Source: Methanosarcinales archaeon (GTDB taxonomy: Archaea; Halobacteriota; Methanosarcinia; Methanosarcinales; Methanogasteraceae). Taken from it: a stretch of DNA of 12,413 nt. The position numbers were made by a program, and so were the translations under genes. This document shows, piece by piece, positions 5,863-12,413 of the stretch. The stretch lies in the NCBI GenBank assembly GCA_003661105.1, contig QMVM01000034.1, positions 1-12,413 of the forward strand, written 5' to 3'. Each line of letters begins with the position of its first letter. Position 1 is the first letter of the stretch. The notes beneath the pieces are model-generated. The model made no database searches, was not told the origin of the DNA, and saw nothing but the letters and a program-made list of their open reading frames with translations.

Positions 5863-6963
5863 TCAGTCATCCGAAACCTCCCCCGCCCCCTCGCTCCTAA
5901 CAGCCCTGATCCGGTCCAGACTCGACTGGAATGTGACATAGTGCGGCAGTTTCAGGTGTTCCACGAAACCCATGGCATCGATGCCATCGATATGGTACAG
6001 AACAAACTCCTGATCCTCAGCAGGCGTTTTTGGTTCGGATACTCTCATGGTTCCGTCGAGTATCGACATTGAGATCGCCTTCTTCTCATTCTGCCCGAAT
6101 ACCAGCCCATATCCAAGAGAGAACCTATTATTCACTGTTATTTCGGTAGCACCAACTCCCGAGAGTATCCCTTCGCACTCTGTTACCTGCACATCGCCAA
6201 CGCTCACATCGTTTCCAGTGTAGGGATGCTTTATGCAAAGCGAGACATGCCCGACCCGAAGTTCGGCTATCGTCGGATGTACAGAGCCATAGCCGCGAAG
6301 CGAACTGTATGCGAGCGCAAGCATAGCACCGGTCTCACCTCGTGCGAGTGTTTGCAGGCGTGCGGAACGCGGGGCAGGAAACTTGATAGACTCCCTTGTT
6401 ATGTCATACGGTTCATCGCGGGCATCATCGCTGGTTTCATCGTCAGCAAATGCATCTTCGAGCAAGCCATTGTCTCTCAAAAGATCTGACACCTTCTTAA
6501 ATTTCGGAATATCGGATTTTTCCGCTCCAAATTCCTGATCAGCATCAGCATCAGTGTCACCCATCACACCCATTCCCCCGAAATCGAGGAGGTGTTCTGT
6601 ATAATCGATCGACGGACCAAGGATCTGCCCGCCCGGTATCTCCTTAAACGCAGATGATATCCTGCGCAGCACGAACATGTCTCCCGTATCTGAAATTTCA
6701 GAGTACCCGATCCGGGGGAGTGTTGACCGGTATGCACGGATCAGAAACGAGGCAGCGACTAAATCACCATCTGACTGCCGGATCGCAAGAGCTGCAAGCT
6801 CTGGTGCATAGAGTCCGCCTTCGCCCATCACCTGATCAACAGAAAGCCGAAGCCTCCCCCTGATCTGCGGGACTTCTACAGGAGGTGCGCTGCGAAGCGA
6901 ATCAACGAGTTTGCCCGCGTTCTTTATCGCTTCGCTTCCACCTTTGACAAGTACATAACCCAA
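5863..6963 (-). CDS. phnI: PhnI, C-P lyase core subunit, phosphonate ribosyl-triphosphate synthase
   Basis: PhnI is the nucleosidase-like subunit. With PhnG, H and L it displaces adenine from ATP with the phosphonate, giving ribose-1-phosphonate 5-triphosphate. The 366-residue product is near the E. coli length (about 354). It shows the expected MGYVLVKGGSEAI opening, then QVMGEGGLYAPELAALAIRQ, LIRAYRSTLPRIG, FKEIPGGQILGPSIDYTEHL, and near the end the hallmark GFVEHLKLPHYVTFQSSLDR. Start TTG 6963 is supported by GGTGAT 5 nt upstream and by alignment of YV..KGG with the family; the nearby ATG is out of frame. The gene begins 1 nt after the phnH stop. Downstream it is separated from phnJ by 131 bp that contain a repeat. 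Confidence 0.96.
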   Translation of the reverse strand: MGYVLVKGGSEAIKNAGKLVDSLRSAPPVEVPQIRGRLRLSVDQVMGEGGLYAPELAALAIRQSDGDLVAASFLIRAYRSTLPRIGYSEISDTGDMFVLRRISSAFKEIPGGQILGPSIDYTEHLLDFGGMGVMGDTDADADQEFGAEKSDIPKFKKVSDLLRDNGLLEDAFADDETSDDARDEPYDITRESIKFPAPRSARLQTLARGETGAMLALAYSSLRGYGSVHPTIAELRVGHVSLCIKHPYTGNDVSVGDVQVTECEGILSGVGATEITVNNRFSLGYGLVFGQNEKKAISMSILDGTMRVSEPKTPAEDQEFVLYHIDGIDAMGFVEHLKLPHYVTFQSSLDRIRAVRSEGAGEVSDD

Positions 6964-6964
6964 G

Positions 6965-7549
6965 TTATATCACCTTCACAGTGGTTGATCTGGGGATGCA
7001 CGCTATCCTGCCCGCGTTATCCGAGAATATTAGATCAAGACCAAGCGGATAATCCTGCATCATAAGAACATTCTCAATTTCATTCTGTTCGATTCCTCTT
7101 GCACCGATCATGCATTTATCTGCAATGCCGGGTCCTGAAAGTTTAAGCAAGACATCCCCTCCGCCATCTCCGATCGAATCGGTGTCATAGATAACAGTTG
7201 CACCCTCATCGGGATATTCGAGCGTGCCTACCCTTGCGCCCCGTATCAAGCCATGAGAAGAGCCTCCATAGACCAGTACAAAGTCAGAATTCTCGAGTCT
7301 CGACTCTTTGCTCCAGGTATTCGTTTTTAGATACTCGGTTACCTGAGTCTGAGCCCCGCCCATAACACAGAAACTCACCTCATGATCCAGAAGTGTCATG
7401 AGCAGGAGCAGAGGATGCATGTTTGCGGCAGGGGTTTTGATCCTGATATCAGGAAGCGTGATGATGCGACCGGGATTTGCCATGGCATCGAGAAGAGACC
7501 GAAAGATCCTCTGGGTGTCAAATATCACATCGAATGCCGGGTCCCTCAC
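6965..7549 (-). CDS. phnH: PhnH, C-P lyase core subunit
   Basis: PhnH is a small subunit of the PhnGHIJ core, with a fold resembling a PLP-dependent transferase but no cofactor, and is needed for the first step. Recognisable segments are DPAFDVIFDTQRIFRSLLDA, MANPGRI, LLLLMTLLDHEVSF and the C-terminal PLGLDLIF then IPRSTTVKV. The GTG at 7549 overlaps the phnG stop (GTGA), has GAGGTGA just upstream, and gives 194 residues, the same as E. coli PhnH. A longer frame opening at TTG 7594 has no matching ribosome binding site and would overlap phnG by nearly 50 bases, so it was rejected. Confidence 0.94.
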   Translation of the reverse strand: MRDPAFDVIFDTQRIFRSLLDAMANPGRIITLPDIRIKTPAANMHPLLLLMTLLDHEVSFCVMGGAQTQVTEYLKTNTWSKESRLENSDFVLVYGGSSHGLIRGARVGTLEYPDEGATVIYDTDSIGDGGGDVLLKLSGPGIADKCMIGARGIEQNEIENVLMMQDYPLGLDLIFSDNAGRIACIPRSTTVKVI

Positions 7550-7971
7550 GCCATCACCTCGAAATCCACTTTTGTGGTCGCAACCTTCGCCCAAGTCTTC
7601 TGCAACTCTTCTTTAATCCGCACTTCCTCGCTTCTTAGCAGATCAACGATCTCTGGCGCGAGGGTGTGCCCCGATTCGACCGCGGCATCCAGAATCGCAC
7701 CTGCGAGCGCAGTTTCCGGATCCCTTCCCATAATCATAGCATAACCCAGTTCACTGTCAATCCTGACCTCTGCCTCGGTTACCATCACCTCGCCTAAGTT
7801 AAAGACGCATTTCTCGGCAGTATCCCTAAAACGCATCATGATCATGCCGCCCACCGGTTTCTTGATCACCTCAACAGCGGTAGCGGTATCCGCAAGTATT
7901 CGCTCAGCGATCTCGCAGATCCGTTCGCTGTTGGCACGTGCGATCAATTCAAATCGCTTATCCCTGTTCAT
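7546..7971 (-). CDS. phnG: PhnG, C-P lyase core subunit
   Basis: PhnG is the small helical subunit that pairs with PhnI in the core complex and is needed to form ribose-1-phosphonate 5-triphosphate. The 141-residue product is close to the E. coli length (about 150). It shows the family pattern: RANSERICEIAERIL near the start, VEVIKKPVGGMIMMRFRDTA in the middle, and EVMVTEAEVRI then GYAMIMGRDPETALAGAILD in the second half. Start ATG 7971 overlaps the phnE stop by four bases (ATGA), indicating translational coupling. The reading frame opens further upstream inside phnE, but that extension is shadow sequence. Confidence 0.95.
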   Translation of the reverse strand: MNRDKRFELIARANSERICEIAERILADTATAVEVIKKPVGGMIMMRFRDTAEKCVFNLGEVMVTEAEVRIDSELGYAMIMGRDPETALAGAILDAAVESGHTLAPEIVDLLRSEEVRIKEELQKTWAKVATTKVDFEVMA

Positions 7972-8738
7972 TTCAGAACCTCTTCTCCGATTACGTGCGC
8001 TCTGATGGAATTGGACGCCCATTCAGAAAGCATAACTACAATAAATATTATAATAAGTATTGTTAGCATCTCATGGTATCGAAACAGCCTCATCGCCATG
8101 ATCAGTTCAAACCCGATGCCGCCTGCACCGACAAGCCCGAGCACGATAGACGACCTGACATTGATATCGAACCGATAAAGCGTGGATGCAACAAACGAAG
8201 GCGTAACCTGCGGAATCACCGCATAATGTACCGCTTGCAGTTTGCCTGCTCCAACCGCCTCGACAGCTTCAACAGGTCCCGGATCTACCTCCTCAATCGC
8301 CTCGGCATACAGTTTTCCGAGCATTCCAACCGAATGAATCGCGAGTGCGAGGATACCTGGAACCGGACCCAAGCCCACCGCTGACACAAAGATGAGTGCA
8401 AAGACGATATCAGGTACAGTCCGTGTAAACGCGATAATGCTCCTCGCAAACACCTTCACAGGTTTTGACGGTGTGATGTTGTTTGCTGCAAGCAATGCGA
8501 CCGGCATAGACAATGCAACCGCAAAAACAGTTCCCAAAAACGCCATCTGTATCGTCTCTATGGCAGGCGATATCAACGGCACAAATGTATCCCATGCAGG
8601 CGGGAACATGCACCCGATGAAGTTGCTGAGGTTTGGAACCCCCGCGATCAGATCTCTTATGGAAAACCCAGTTCTTATTACACTCCAGATAAAAAATAAA
8701 AGAAACAGAACAGGTACGGCGTACCTATTCTTAAGCAT
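7968..8738 (-). CDS. phnE: PhnE, phosphonate ABC transporter permease
   Basis: PhnE is the inner-membrane permease of the phosphonate importer and works with PhnC and PhnD. The 256-residue product has several hydrophobic segments: near the N-terminus (VPVLFLLFFIWSV), then in FLGTVFAVALSMPVALLAA, in IVFALIFVSAVGLGPVPGIL, and at the C-terminus (LTILIIIFIVVML). The cytoplasmic coupling loop (EAVGAGKLQAVHYAVIPQV) is followed by the family hallmark YRFDINVRSSIVLGLVGAGG. ATG 8738 is preferred: it has GGGAG 5 nt upstream and overlaps the phnC stop by 8 bases. An ATG at 8750 is the alternative. The longer frame opening at 8888 lies inside phnC and reads as non-membrane shadow sequence. Confidence 0.95.
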   Translation of the reverse strand: MLKNRYAVPVLFLLFFIWSVIRTGFSIRDLIAGVPNLSNFIGCMFPPAWDTFVPLISPAIETIQMAFLGTVFAVALSMPVALLAANNITPSKPVKVFARSIIAFTRTVPDIVFALIFVSAVGLGPVPGILALAIHSVGMLGKLYAEAIEEVDPGPVEAVEAVGAGKLQAVHYAVIPQVTPSFVASTLYRFDINVRSSIVLGLVGAGGIGFELIMAMRLFRYHEMLTILIIIFIVVMLSEWASNSIRAHVIGEEVLK

Positions 8739-9483
8739 CGTTACTCCCATAGATAGTCTCGAAATCATCATCTGAAAGTCCTGCATCGCCGTCATAGACG
8801 ATGACGCCGTCCCGGACCCCGAGAACCCGTGTGGCATACTTTCTTGCAAGTTCTGGCTGGTGCAAGACAGCAAGCGCACTGATGCCATTGTCGACCGAGA
8901 TCGATCTTAAATGCTCCATCACAACCTCTGCTGTCGTCGGATCGAGGTTTGCGACAGGCTCATCAGCAAGTAACAGGCACGGGTCCTGCACAATCGACCT
9001 GGCTATCGCAACACGCTGCTGTTCTCCGCCGCTCAAGGTTCCTGCCCTGCGGTCTGCCAGATCCGATATCCCAACACGGTTCAAAGCTCTATGCGCCATC
9101 TCGATGTCGTCGTCTTCGAATCTGCGCATCAGACTCCGGACCATGCTGATTCTTCCGAGTTTGCCGATCAACACATTTTCGATGACCGACCGCCTCTTTA
9201 CGAGGTTGAAACTCTGGAATATCATGCCAATCCGCCGCCTTACCTCTTTGATCTCGCTGGCATTGCTCTGTGTTATATTCAGTGGAGTCCCATTGTCGGT
9301 AAGCACTATTTCTCCACCATCTGGCGTTGTAAGACGATTTATACACCGAAGAAGTATCGTTTTTCCAGTTCCGCTGAGTCCGAGTATCGCCACGAACTCA
9401 CCCTCGCCAACACTGAAATTTATGTCTCGTAAAAGCAGCTTCCCGCCAGGGAGTCTCTTTGAGAGATGATCTACCGTTAACAT
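8731..9483 (-). CDS. phnC: PhnC, phosphonate ABC transporter ATP-binding protein
   Basis: PhnC is the ATPase that powers phosphonate import through PhnE. It has Walker A GLSGTGKT (35-42), Q-loop MIFQSFNLVKR, signature LSGGEQQRVAIARSIVQDP, Walker B LLADEPVANLD and H-loop VLHQPELARKY. The FQ.FNLV.R.SV.ENVL..KLGR stretch, the DEPVA.LDP wording and the HQ (rather than HD) switch are typical of PhnC rather than of the PhnK/PhnL ATPases. Length is normal at 250 residues. ATG 9483 has GGAG 4 nt upstream. The gene lies 19 nt after phnD and overlaps phnE. Confidence 0.95.
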   Translation of the reverse strand: MLTVDHLSKRLPGGKLLLRDINFSVGEGEFVAILGLSGTGKTILLRCINRLTTPDGGEIVLTDNGTPLNITQSNASEIKEVRRRIGMIFQSFNLVKRRSVIENVLIGKLGRISMVRSLMRRFEDDDIEMAHRALNRVGISDLADRRAGTLSGGEQQRVAIARSIVQDPCLLLADEPVANLDPTTAEVVMEHLRSISVDNGISALAVLHQPELARKYATRVLGVRDGVIVYDGDAGLSDDDFETIYGSNDA

Positions 9484-9502
9484 GTAACTCCAATTCCCTG
9501 TT

Positions 9503-10432
9503 TCAGATATATCCGAGCGACTTTCCGATTACACGCACGTATTCGTACGTGCTGTCATCGATCGCCACATACATTTCGTTCTTCTCCCATTTGCTCTCAA
9601 ACGCCTTCATCACCTCCGGATCCTTCTCAGGCATATCAACAAACGCCTGCTGGATCCGCTTCTTCAGTGCCGGATCAAGATCGCCCCTCACTGCGATAGG
9701 TGACTTCGGGATCGGGTCAGATGTCCAGATCACGATGAGATCGTCAGGAGTTGCCGCACCGCTCTCGATTAAGCGGTTGTATCCGATGTCATATATCGCA
9801 CCCGCGTCCACATTCCCGGATTTCACGGCAAGACCTGATGCGTCGTGCCCGCCAGCAAACATGCATGTTTTGAAGTCAGTATCGGGATCGACCCCCACCG
9901 AGAGGAGATATCCCCTTGGAATCAAGTTTCCTGATGTTGATGCAGGATCAACGAATGAAAACGTGATCTCACTTGAGTTGTTCAGCAGGTCCTCGATGCA
10001 GGTTATTCCGGAATCAGGATGCGTGACGATGCAACTGTGGTATGTTGCAACATCTCCTGCCTCTGTGCCACCAGTGACGATTGCTTCTGCCTCCGCCTGT
10101 TCCGCGGCTAATACGTACGAAAAAGGACCGAAGAATGCGACATCGATCTTGTCTGCGCGCATAGCCTCAATAACCGATGTATAATCTGTGGCTGTGAACG
10201 TCTCGATCTTCATTCCGAGTTCGGTTTCCAGATACTCCTGCACCGGACCGAACTTCTTTAACATCTCGATCTGATCCTCTGTCGGGATGAGCCCGATTTT
10301 AAGTGTCCCTACTGTCTCTTCATCAGATGGTTTCGCTTTCGAATCGAGACACCCTGATGACGCTACACACAATGCGACCAGCATGGCAAGTGCCACACCG
10401 ATTCCAAATCTCTTTACCAAAGTTTTGTTCAT
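9503..10432 (-). CDS. phnD: PhnD, phosphonate-binding lipoprotein
   Basis: PhnD is the extracellular substrate-binding protein that hands phosphonates to PhnCE. The N-terminus has positive residues, a hydrophobic segment (about 11-25) and a lipobox ending in SSGC (Cys 28), followed by a charged linker. It is therefore probably a lipid-anchored surface protein. Family hallmarks are LKIGLIPTEDQ, DYTSVIEAMRA, VAFFGPFSYVLA, then SFVDPASTSGNLIPRGYL, then AGAIYD and SDPIPKSPIAVR. Length is normal at 309 residues. The ATG immediately follows the stop codon of the metallophosphoesterase with no gap, so the two are cotranscribed. The phosphonate preferred cannot be read from the sequence. Confidence 0.95.
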   Translation of the reverse strand: MNKTLVKRFGIGVALAMLVALCVASSGCLDSKAKPSDEETVGTLKIGLIPTEDQIEMLKKFGPVQEYLETELGMKIETFTATDYTSVIEAMRADKIDVAFFGPFSYVLAAEQAEAEAIVTGGTEAGDVATYHSCIVTHPDSGITCIEDLLNNSSEITFSFVDPASTSGNLIPRGYLLSVGVDPDTDFKTCMFAGGHDASGLAVKSGNVDAGAIYDIGYNRLIESGAATPDDLIVIWTSDPIPKSPIAVRGDLDPALKKRIQQAFVDMPEKDPEVMKAFESKWEKNEMYVAIDDSTYEYVRVIGKSLGYI

Positions 10433-11173
10433 TTAGTTATCCTTTTCGGTTATCCGAGTCGTATCAACAACCAGTTCCTGATCGCCGCTGGGGCGCACGT
10501 GGTATATCCGCAGATCCCCATCATCGATCTCGATTAAGTTGTAGCAATGCGTCGTCCTCGCCAGGATCTTGTTTGAACATGCAGTCCCTGCATTCACGAC
10601 AAACATATCATTCAGCCGCCAGACCCAGGGCACATGCCTGTGTCCGCAGAGCACGAGATTAACGCCGCAACTGTCGAGCAGTTCAAGCACATCGCCCGAA
10701 TCCACAAGAATCTCCTCCTCCCTGCCGGTCATCGGAACCGGGATCAGGTGATGGTGGAGCGCGAAGACCTTGAAATCGTCCGTCTCAAAACTCTTCGCAA
10801 TCCAGTCATACATCTCTCTGCCGACGTGCCCGTCATCGATGTCGGGCTGGGACGAATCCACCCCGACGATCGTGACGCCGGAAGATGCGTGGCACGAAGA
10901 CCGTGCTCCGAAGAGATCTTCGAATAGCAGGTACCCGACGCTTCTTGAGTCGTGATTTCCGGGAACAATCACCTTGTTTTCGCAATCGATCCGGTCAATC
11001 AACTCTTTTGCACCTGCAAACTCCGGATAATAGCCATTCTGAGTCAAGTCCCCTGTGACGACCACGATATCCGGAGCGATCTCGTTGATGCTGTCTACCA
11101 CTCTTCCTGCAACATCAGGAAGAAAGTGAGCGTCTGATACGTGGATATCCGAAAGATGCACGATCCGCATCAT
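10433..11173 (-). CDS. Calcineurin-type metallophosphoesterase, candidate PhnP substitute
   Basis: This is a di-metal phosphoesterase or phosphodiesterase of the calcineurin-like superfamily, most like the CpdA/GpdQ-type cyclic-nucleotide phosphodiesterase branch. The complete metal-site set is visible: LSDIHVSD (Asp 9, His 11), VVTGDLTQNG (Asp 42), VPGNHDS (Asn 73, His 74), ALHHHLIP (His 140-142) and LCGHRHVPW (His 178, His 180). No signal peptide or membrane segment is seen, so it should be cytoplasmic. ATG 11173 has GGTGA 5 nt upstream; a GTG at 11182 overlaps the pstS stop and is the alternative. The gene is locked into the operon between pstS and phnD. C-P lyase yields a 5-membered ribosyl cyclic phosphate that normally needs PhnP, which is absent here. 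Opening that ring is a plausible job for this enzyme, by inference only. Generic phosphodiesterase activity is the alternative. Confidence 0.9.
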   Translation of the reverse strand: MMRIVHLSDIHVSDAHFLPDVAGRVVDSINEIAPDIVVVTGDLTQNGYYPEFAGAKELIDRIDCENKVIVPGNHDSRSVGYLLFEDLFGARSSCHASSGVTIVGVDSSQPDIDDGHVGREMYDWIAKSFETDDFKVFALHHHLIPVPMTGREEEILVDSGDVLELLDSCGVNLVLCGHRHVPWVWRLNDMFVVNAGTACSNKILARTTHCYNLIEIDDGDLRIYHVRPSGDQELVVDTTRITEKDN

Positions 11174-11178
11174 ACAAG

Positions 11179-12054
11179 TCACCCCGAGACCGGTATGAAG
11201 TGCACCTCAGAAACGATTTCCTGCCCCTTTTCTGAGAGTACGAAGTCGATGAACGCCTGCTCATCCGCGTCCGGAGCCCCGTCTGTGATCATCCATAGCG
11301 TCCTTGAGATCGCATAATCTTCGCTTCGGATATTCTCGATTGTAGGCTCGGTGCCATCGAGGCTAACCGCCCTGATATCGGAGTTGACATACCCAAGAGA
11401 CAGAAATCCGATGGCATGTTCATTCCCGGCAACGGTCGTCCGCGTCTTGCCATTTGAGTCCTGGATGATCGCATTGGCAGTGATCTCCTCTTTGGTGGGT
11501 GCAAGAACCACCTGCTCGAAACAATCCCTTGTCCCTGAACCTTCCTCTCTGGAGACCACCATGATCTCTGCGTCCTCGCCGCCTACATCCTTCCAGTTCG
11601 TGGTCTTGCCGGTGTAGATGCCCTTGAGCTGTTCTATCGTGAGATCGCTGACCCGGTTGGAGGGGTGGATGACGATGGCTACGCCATCCTTTGCAATACC
11701 ATGCGTCACAAGATCGGGGTAGCTCGCCTTCTCAGAGTCCAACATGTCGCGGGATGCGTCTCCGATGTTTACAGTGCCGTCAGCAGCCGCCTTTACACCA
11801 TGCGAAGAGCCACCTCCGGATACATAGATCAGACTGCCCGGATTATTCGCCATAAATACGCGTGCGCACTCCTCTGCTATCGGAAGAACCGTTGTCGATC
11901 CTGCGACTTGAAGTTTCATTGCGTGTTCCTGTGTGCCGGCATCTTTGTTGTCGATACAACCTGATCCAAGCAGTGATGCCGTGATTACTGCGATCAGGAG
12001 CGTTGCCACGACCGTACGTGACAAAAATCTTCGTGTCCTGTGTGGTTTTTCCAT
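11179..12054 (-). CDS. pstS: PstS-like phosphate-binding lipoprotein
   Basis: This is a PstS-family periplasmic-type substrate-binding protein for inorganic phosphate. A basic N-terminus (EKPHRTRRFLSR), a hydrophobic stretch and a lipobox ending in GSGC (Cys 33) indicate a surface lipoprotein. Phosphate-site motifs are LQVAGSTTVLPIAEE near the mature N-terminus, VSGGGSSHGVKAAADGTVNI, and SREEGSGTRDCFEQ. The ATG at 12054 is chosen because it directly precedes the signal sequence and has GGTGAT 6 nt upstream. Frame upstream to 12147 is promoter DNA. The product is 291 residues. It is the first gene of the operon. No pstC, pstA, pstB or phoU is in the window, so its permease must be encoded elsewhere, or it acts as a phosphate sensor or scavenger. 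PstS-like proteins sometimes bind other oxyanions. Confidence 0.88.
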   Translation of the reverse strand: MEKPHRTRRFLSRTVVATLLIAVITASLLGSGCIDNKDAGTQEHAMKLQVAGSTTVLPIAEECARVFMANNPGSLIYVSGGGSSHGVKAAADGTVNIGDASRDMLDSEKASYPDLVTHGIAKDGVAIVIHPSNRVSDLTIEQLKGIYTGKTTNWKDVGGEDAEIMVVSREEGSGTRDCFEQVVLAPTKEEITANAIIQDSNGKTRTTVAGNEHAIGFLSLGYVNSDIRAVSLDGTEPTIENIRSEDYAISRTLWMITDGAPDADEQAFIDFVLSEKGQEIVSEVHFIPVSG

Positions 12055-12086
12055 TGGTATATCACCGCGGTAGTGTGCGCAACCGC

Positions 12087-12132
12087 TGTATATATAGTTT
12101 TTCCCAAGAAATATATAGATATTATATACATT
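12087..12132 (-). promoter_or_regulatory. Candidate archaeal promoter(s) of the pstS-phn operon
   Basis: On the minus strand, CTATATATACA (12097-12087) is preceded by a purine-rich GGGAAAAA stretch, a good archaeal TATA box with BRE. A start about 26 bp downstream would give a very short leader that begins near the GGTGAT ribosome binding site of pstS. A second AT-rich box (ATCTATATATTT, about 12122-12111) could drive a longer leader of roughly 30-40 nt. No other equally good promoter was noticed inside the operon. Exact start sites are inferred from spacing only. Confidence 0.55.
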
Positions 12133-12164
12133 ACATAGCTTGTACATATGGCACGGATTCCGTT

Positions 12165-12312
12165 AAGAAAATTTATTGCAACTAACTATTCGGATATGCG
12201 AAGTTTTTGCGAAGCAAAAATTTAGGGTGCAGCCGTGCAGTGACGTGGACGCTGTGAGTCCGGCAAATTATTATCCGTGCGACCCAAAATCGGAATCTTT
12301 TTATTATTTTCT
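12165..12312 (+). other. Gene-free upstream region with a possible divergent structured RNA
   Basis: The stretch from 12148 to the end has no convincing coding frame on either strand. On the plus strand, an AT-rich box (AAATTTATTG, about 12169-12178) is followed by a 10-bp hairpin with a GAA loop (12201-12223, one G-U pair). Next is a GC-richer segment with a GGAC/GTCC stem (12247-12250 with 12258-12261), then a T-rich tract (TCTTTTTATTATTTTC) that could end an archaeal transcript. The layout resembles a small RNA gene divergent from pstS. No known RNA family was recognised, and intergenic or mobile debris is an equally likely explanation. Confidence 0.2.
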
Positions 12313-12389
12313 GATAACGTCGGATTGTCTTACGCAACCACAACTACCATAATGGAGAACTATCGGTCTGAAAAGTGGTTTACACCGCT

Positions 12390-12413
12390 AATCTGTGTCC
12401 ATCTGCGTTAATC
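12390..12413. repeat. Partial dispersed repeat at the window edge
   Basis: The final bases (TAATCTGTGTCCATCTGCGT and on) use the same ATCTGTG / GTTAATC words as the two 81-bp repeats in the phn operon. They are probably the start of another, more divergent member of that repeat family cut by the window end. Confidence 0.45.

Noticed and set aside
8739..8888. N-terminal extension of phnE inside phnC
   Set aside because: The added 50 residues are not membrane-like. ATG 8738 has a GGGAG site and the usual small overlap.
1..12413. CRISPR array, tRNA or rRNA genes
   Set aside because: No regularly spaced repeat array, no tRNA-like or rRNA-like sequence was found. The only repeats are the two 81-bp elements, the partial copy at the edge, and the IS terminal pair.

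Overview
The window reads as one long minus-strand phosphonate catabolism operon, with a broken mobile-element scar and the edge of a BREX phage-defence locus at its low-coordinate end. All convincing genes lie on the minus strand, so transcription runs from high to low coordinates. The organism is most likely an archaeon, probably a methanogen-related euryarchaeote or ANME-like anaerobe. Support for this is an AT-rich TATA-like box with a purine-rich upstream flank before pstS, frequent GTG and TTG starts with GGTGA-type ribosome binding sites, lipobox-type substrate-binding proteins, and a fragment of a Cam/CamH-like gamma carbonic anhydrase. This is a moderate-confidence inference, since no rRNA or other lineage marker is present.

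Layout in transcription order (right to left). 12413-12055: intergenic DNA with a partial dispersed repeat, a possible plus-strand structured RNA, and the promoter region of the operon. 12054-11179: pstS-like phosphate-binding lipoprotein. 11173-10433: calcineurin-type metallophosphoesterase. 10432-7968: phnD, phnC and phnE (phosphonate ABC importer). 7971-1945: phnG, H, I, J, K, L and M (the whole C-P lyase core). Neighbouring genes mostly overlap or abut (GTGA and ATGA overlaps), as expected of one transcript. The exceptions are the phnI-phnJ and phnJ-phnK gaps. Each holds a copy of the same 81-bp imperfect-palindromic repeat (75/81 identical), so phnJ is bracketed by direct repeats.

1944-812 holds no intact gene. 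It contains the first 57 codons of a gamma carbonic anhydrase, with its own start and ribosome binding site. This joins directly to a frameshifted, N-terminally truncated IS481-like transposase that ends at tandem terminal repeats. 811-1 holds brxB and the first 66 codons of brxC, which runs off the window. brxA, normally upstream of brxB, is not there; the insertion-sequence scar sits in its place.

Together the main genes would import phosphonates (PhnDCE), attach them to ribose triphosphate (PhnI with G, H and L), trim the triphosphate (PhnM) and cleave the C-P bond by radical SAM chemistry (PhnJ, with PhnK as associated ATPase). The product would be 5-phosphoribosyl 1,2-cyclic phosphate, plus methane if methylphosphonate is the substrate. 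The usual last enzymes, PhnP and PhnN, are not in the window. The co-operonic metallophosphoesterase is a candidate substitute for PhnP. The pstS-like gene at the head of the operon suggests co-ordination with phosphate scavenging.
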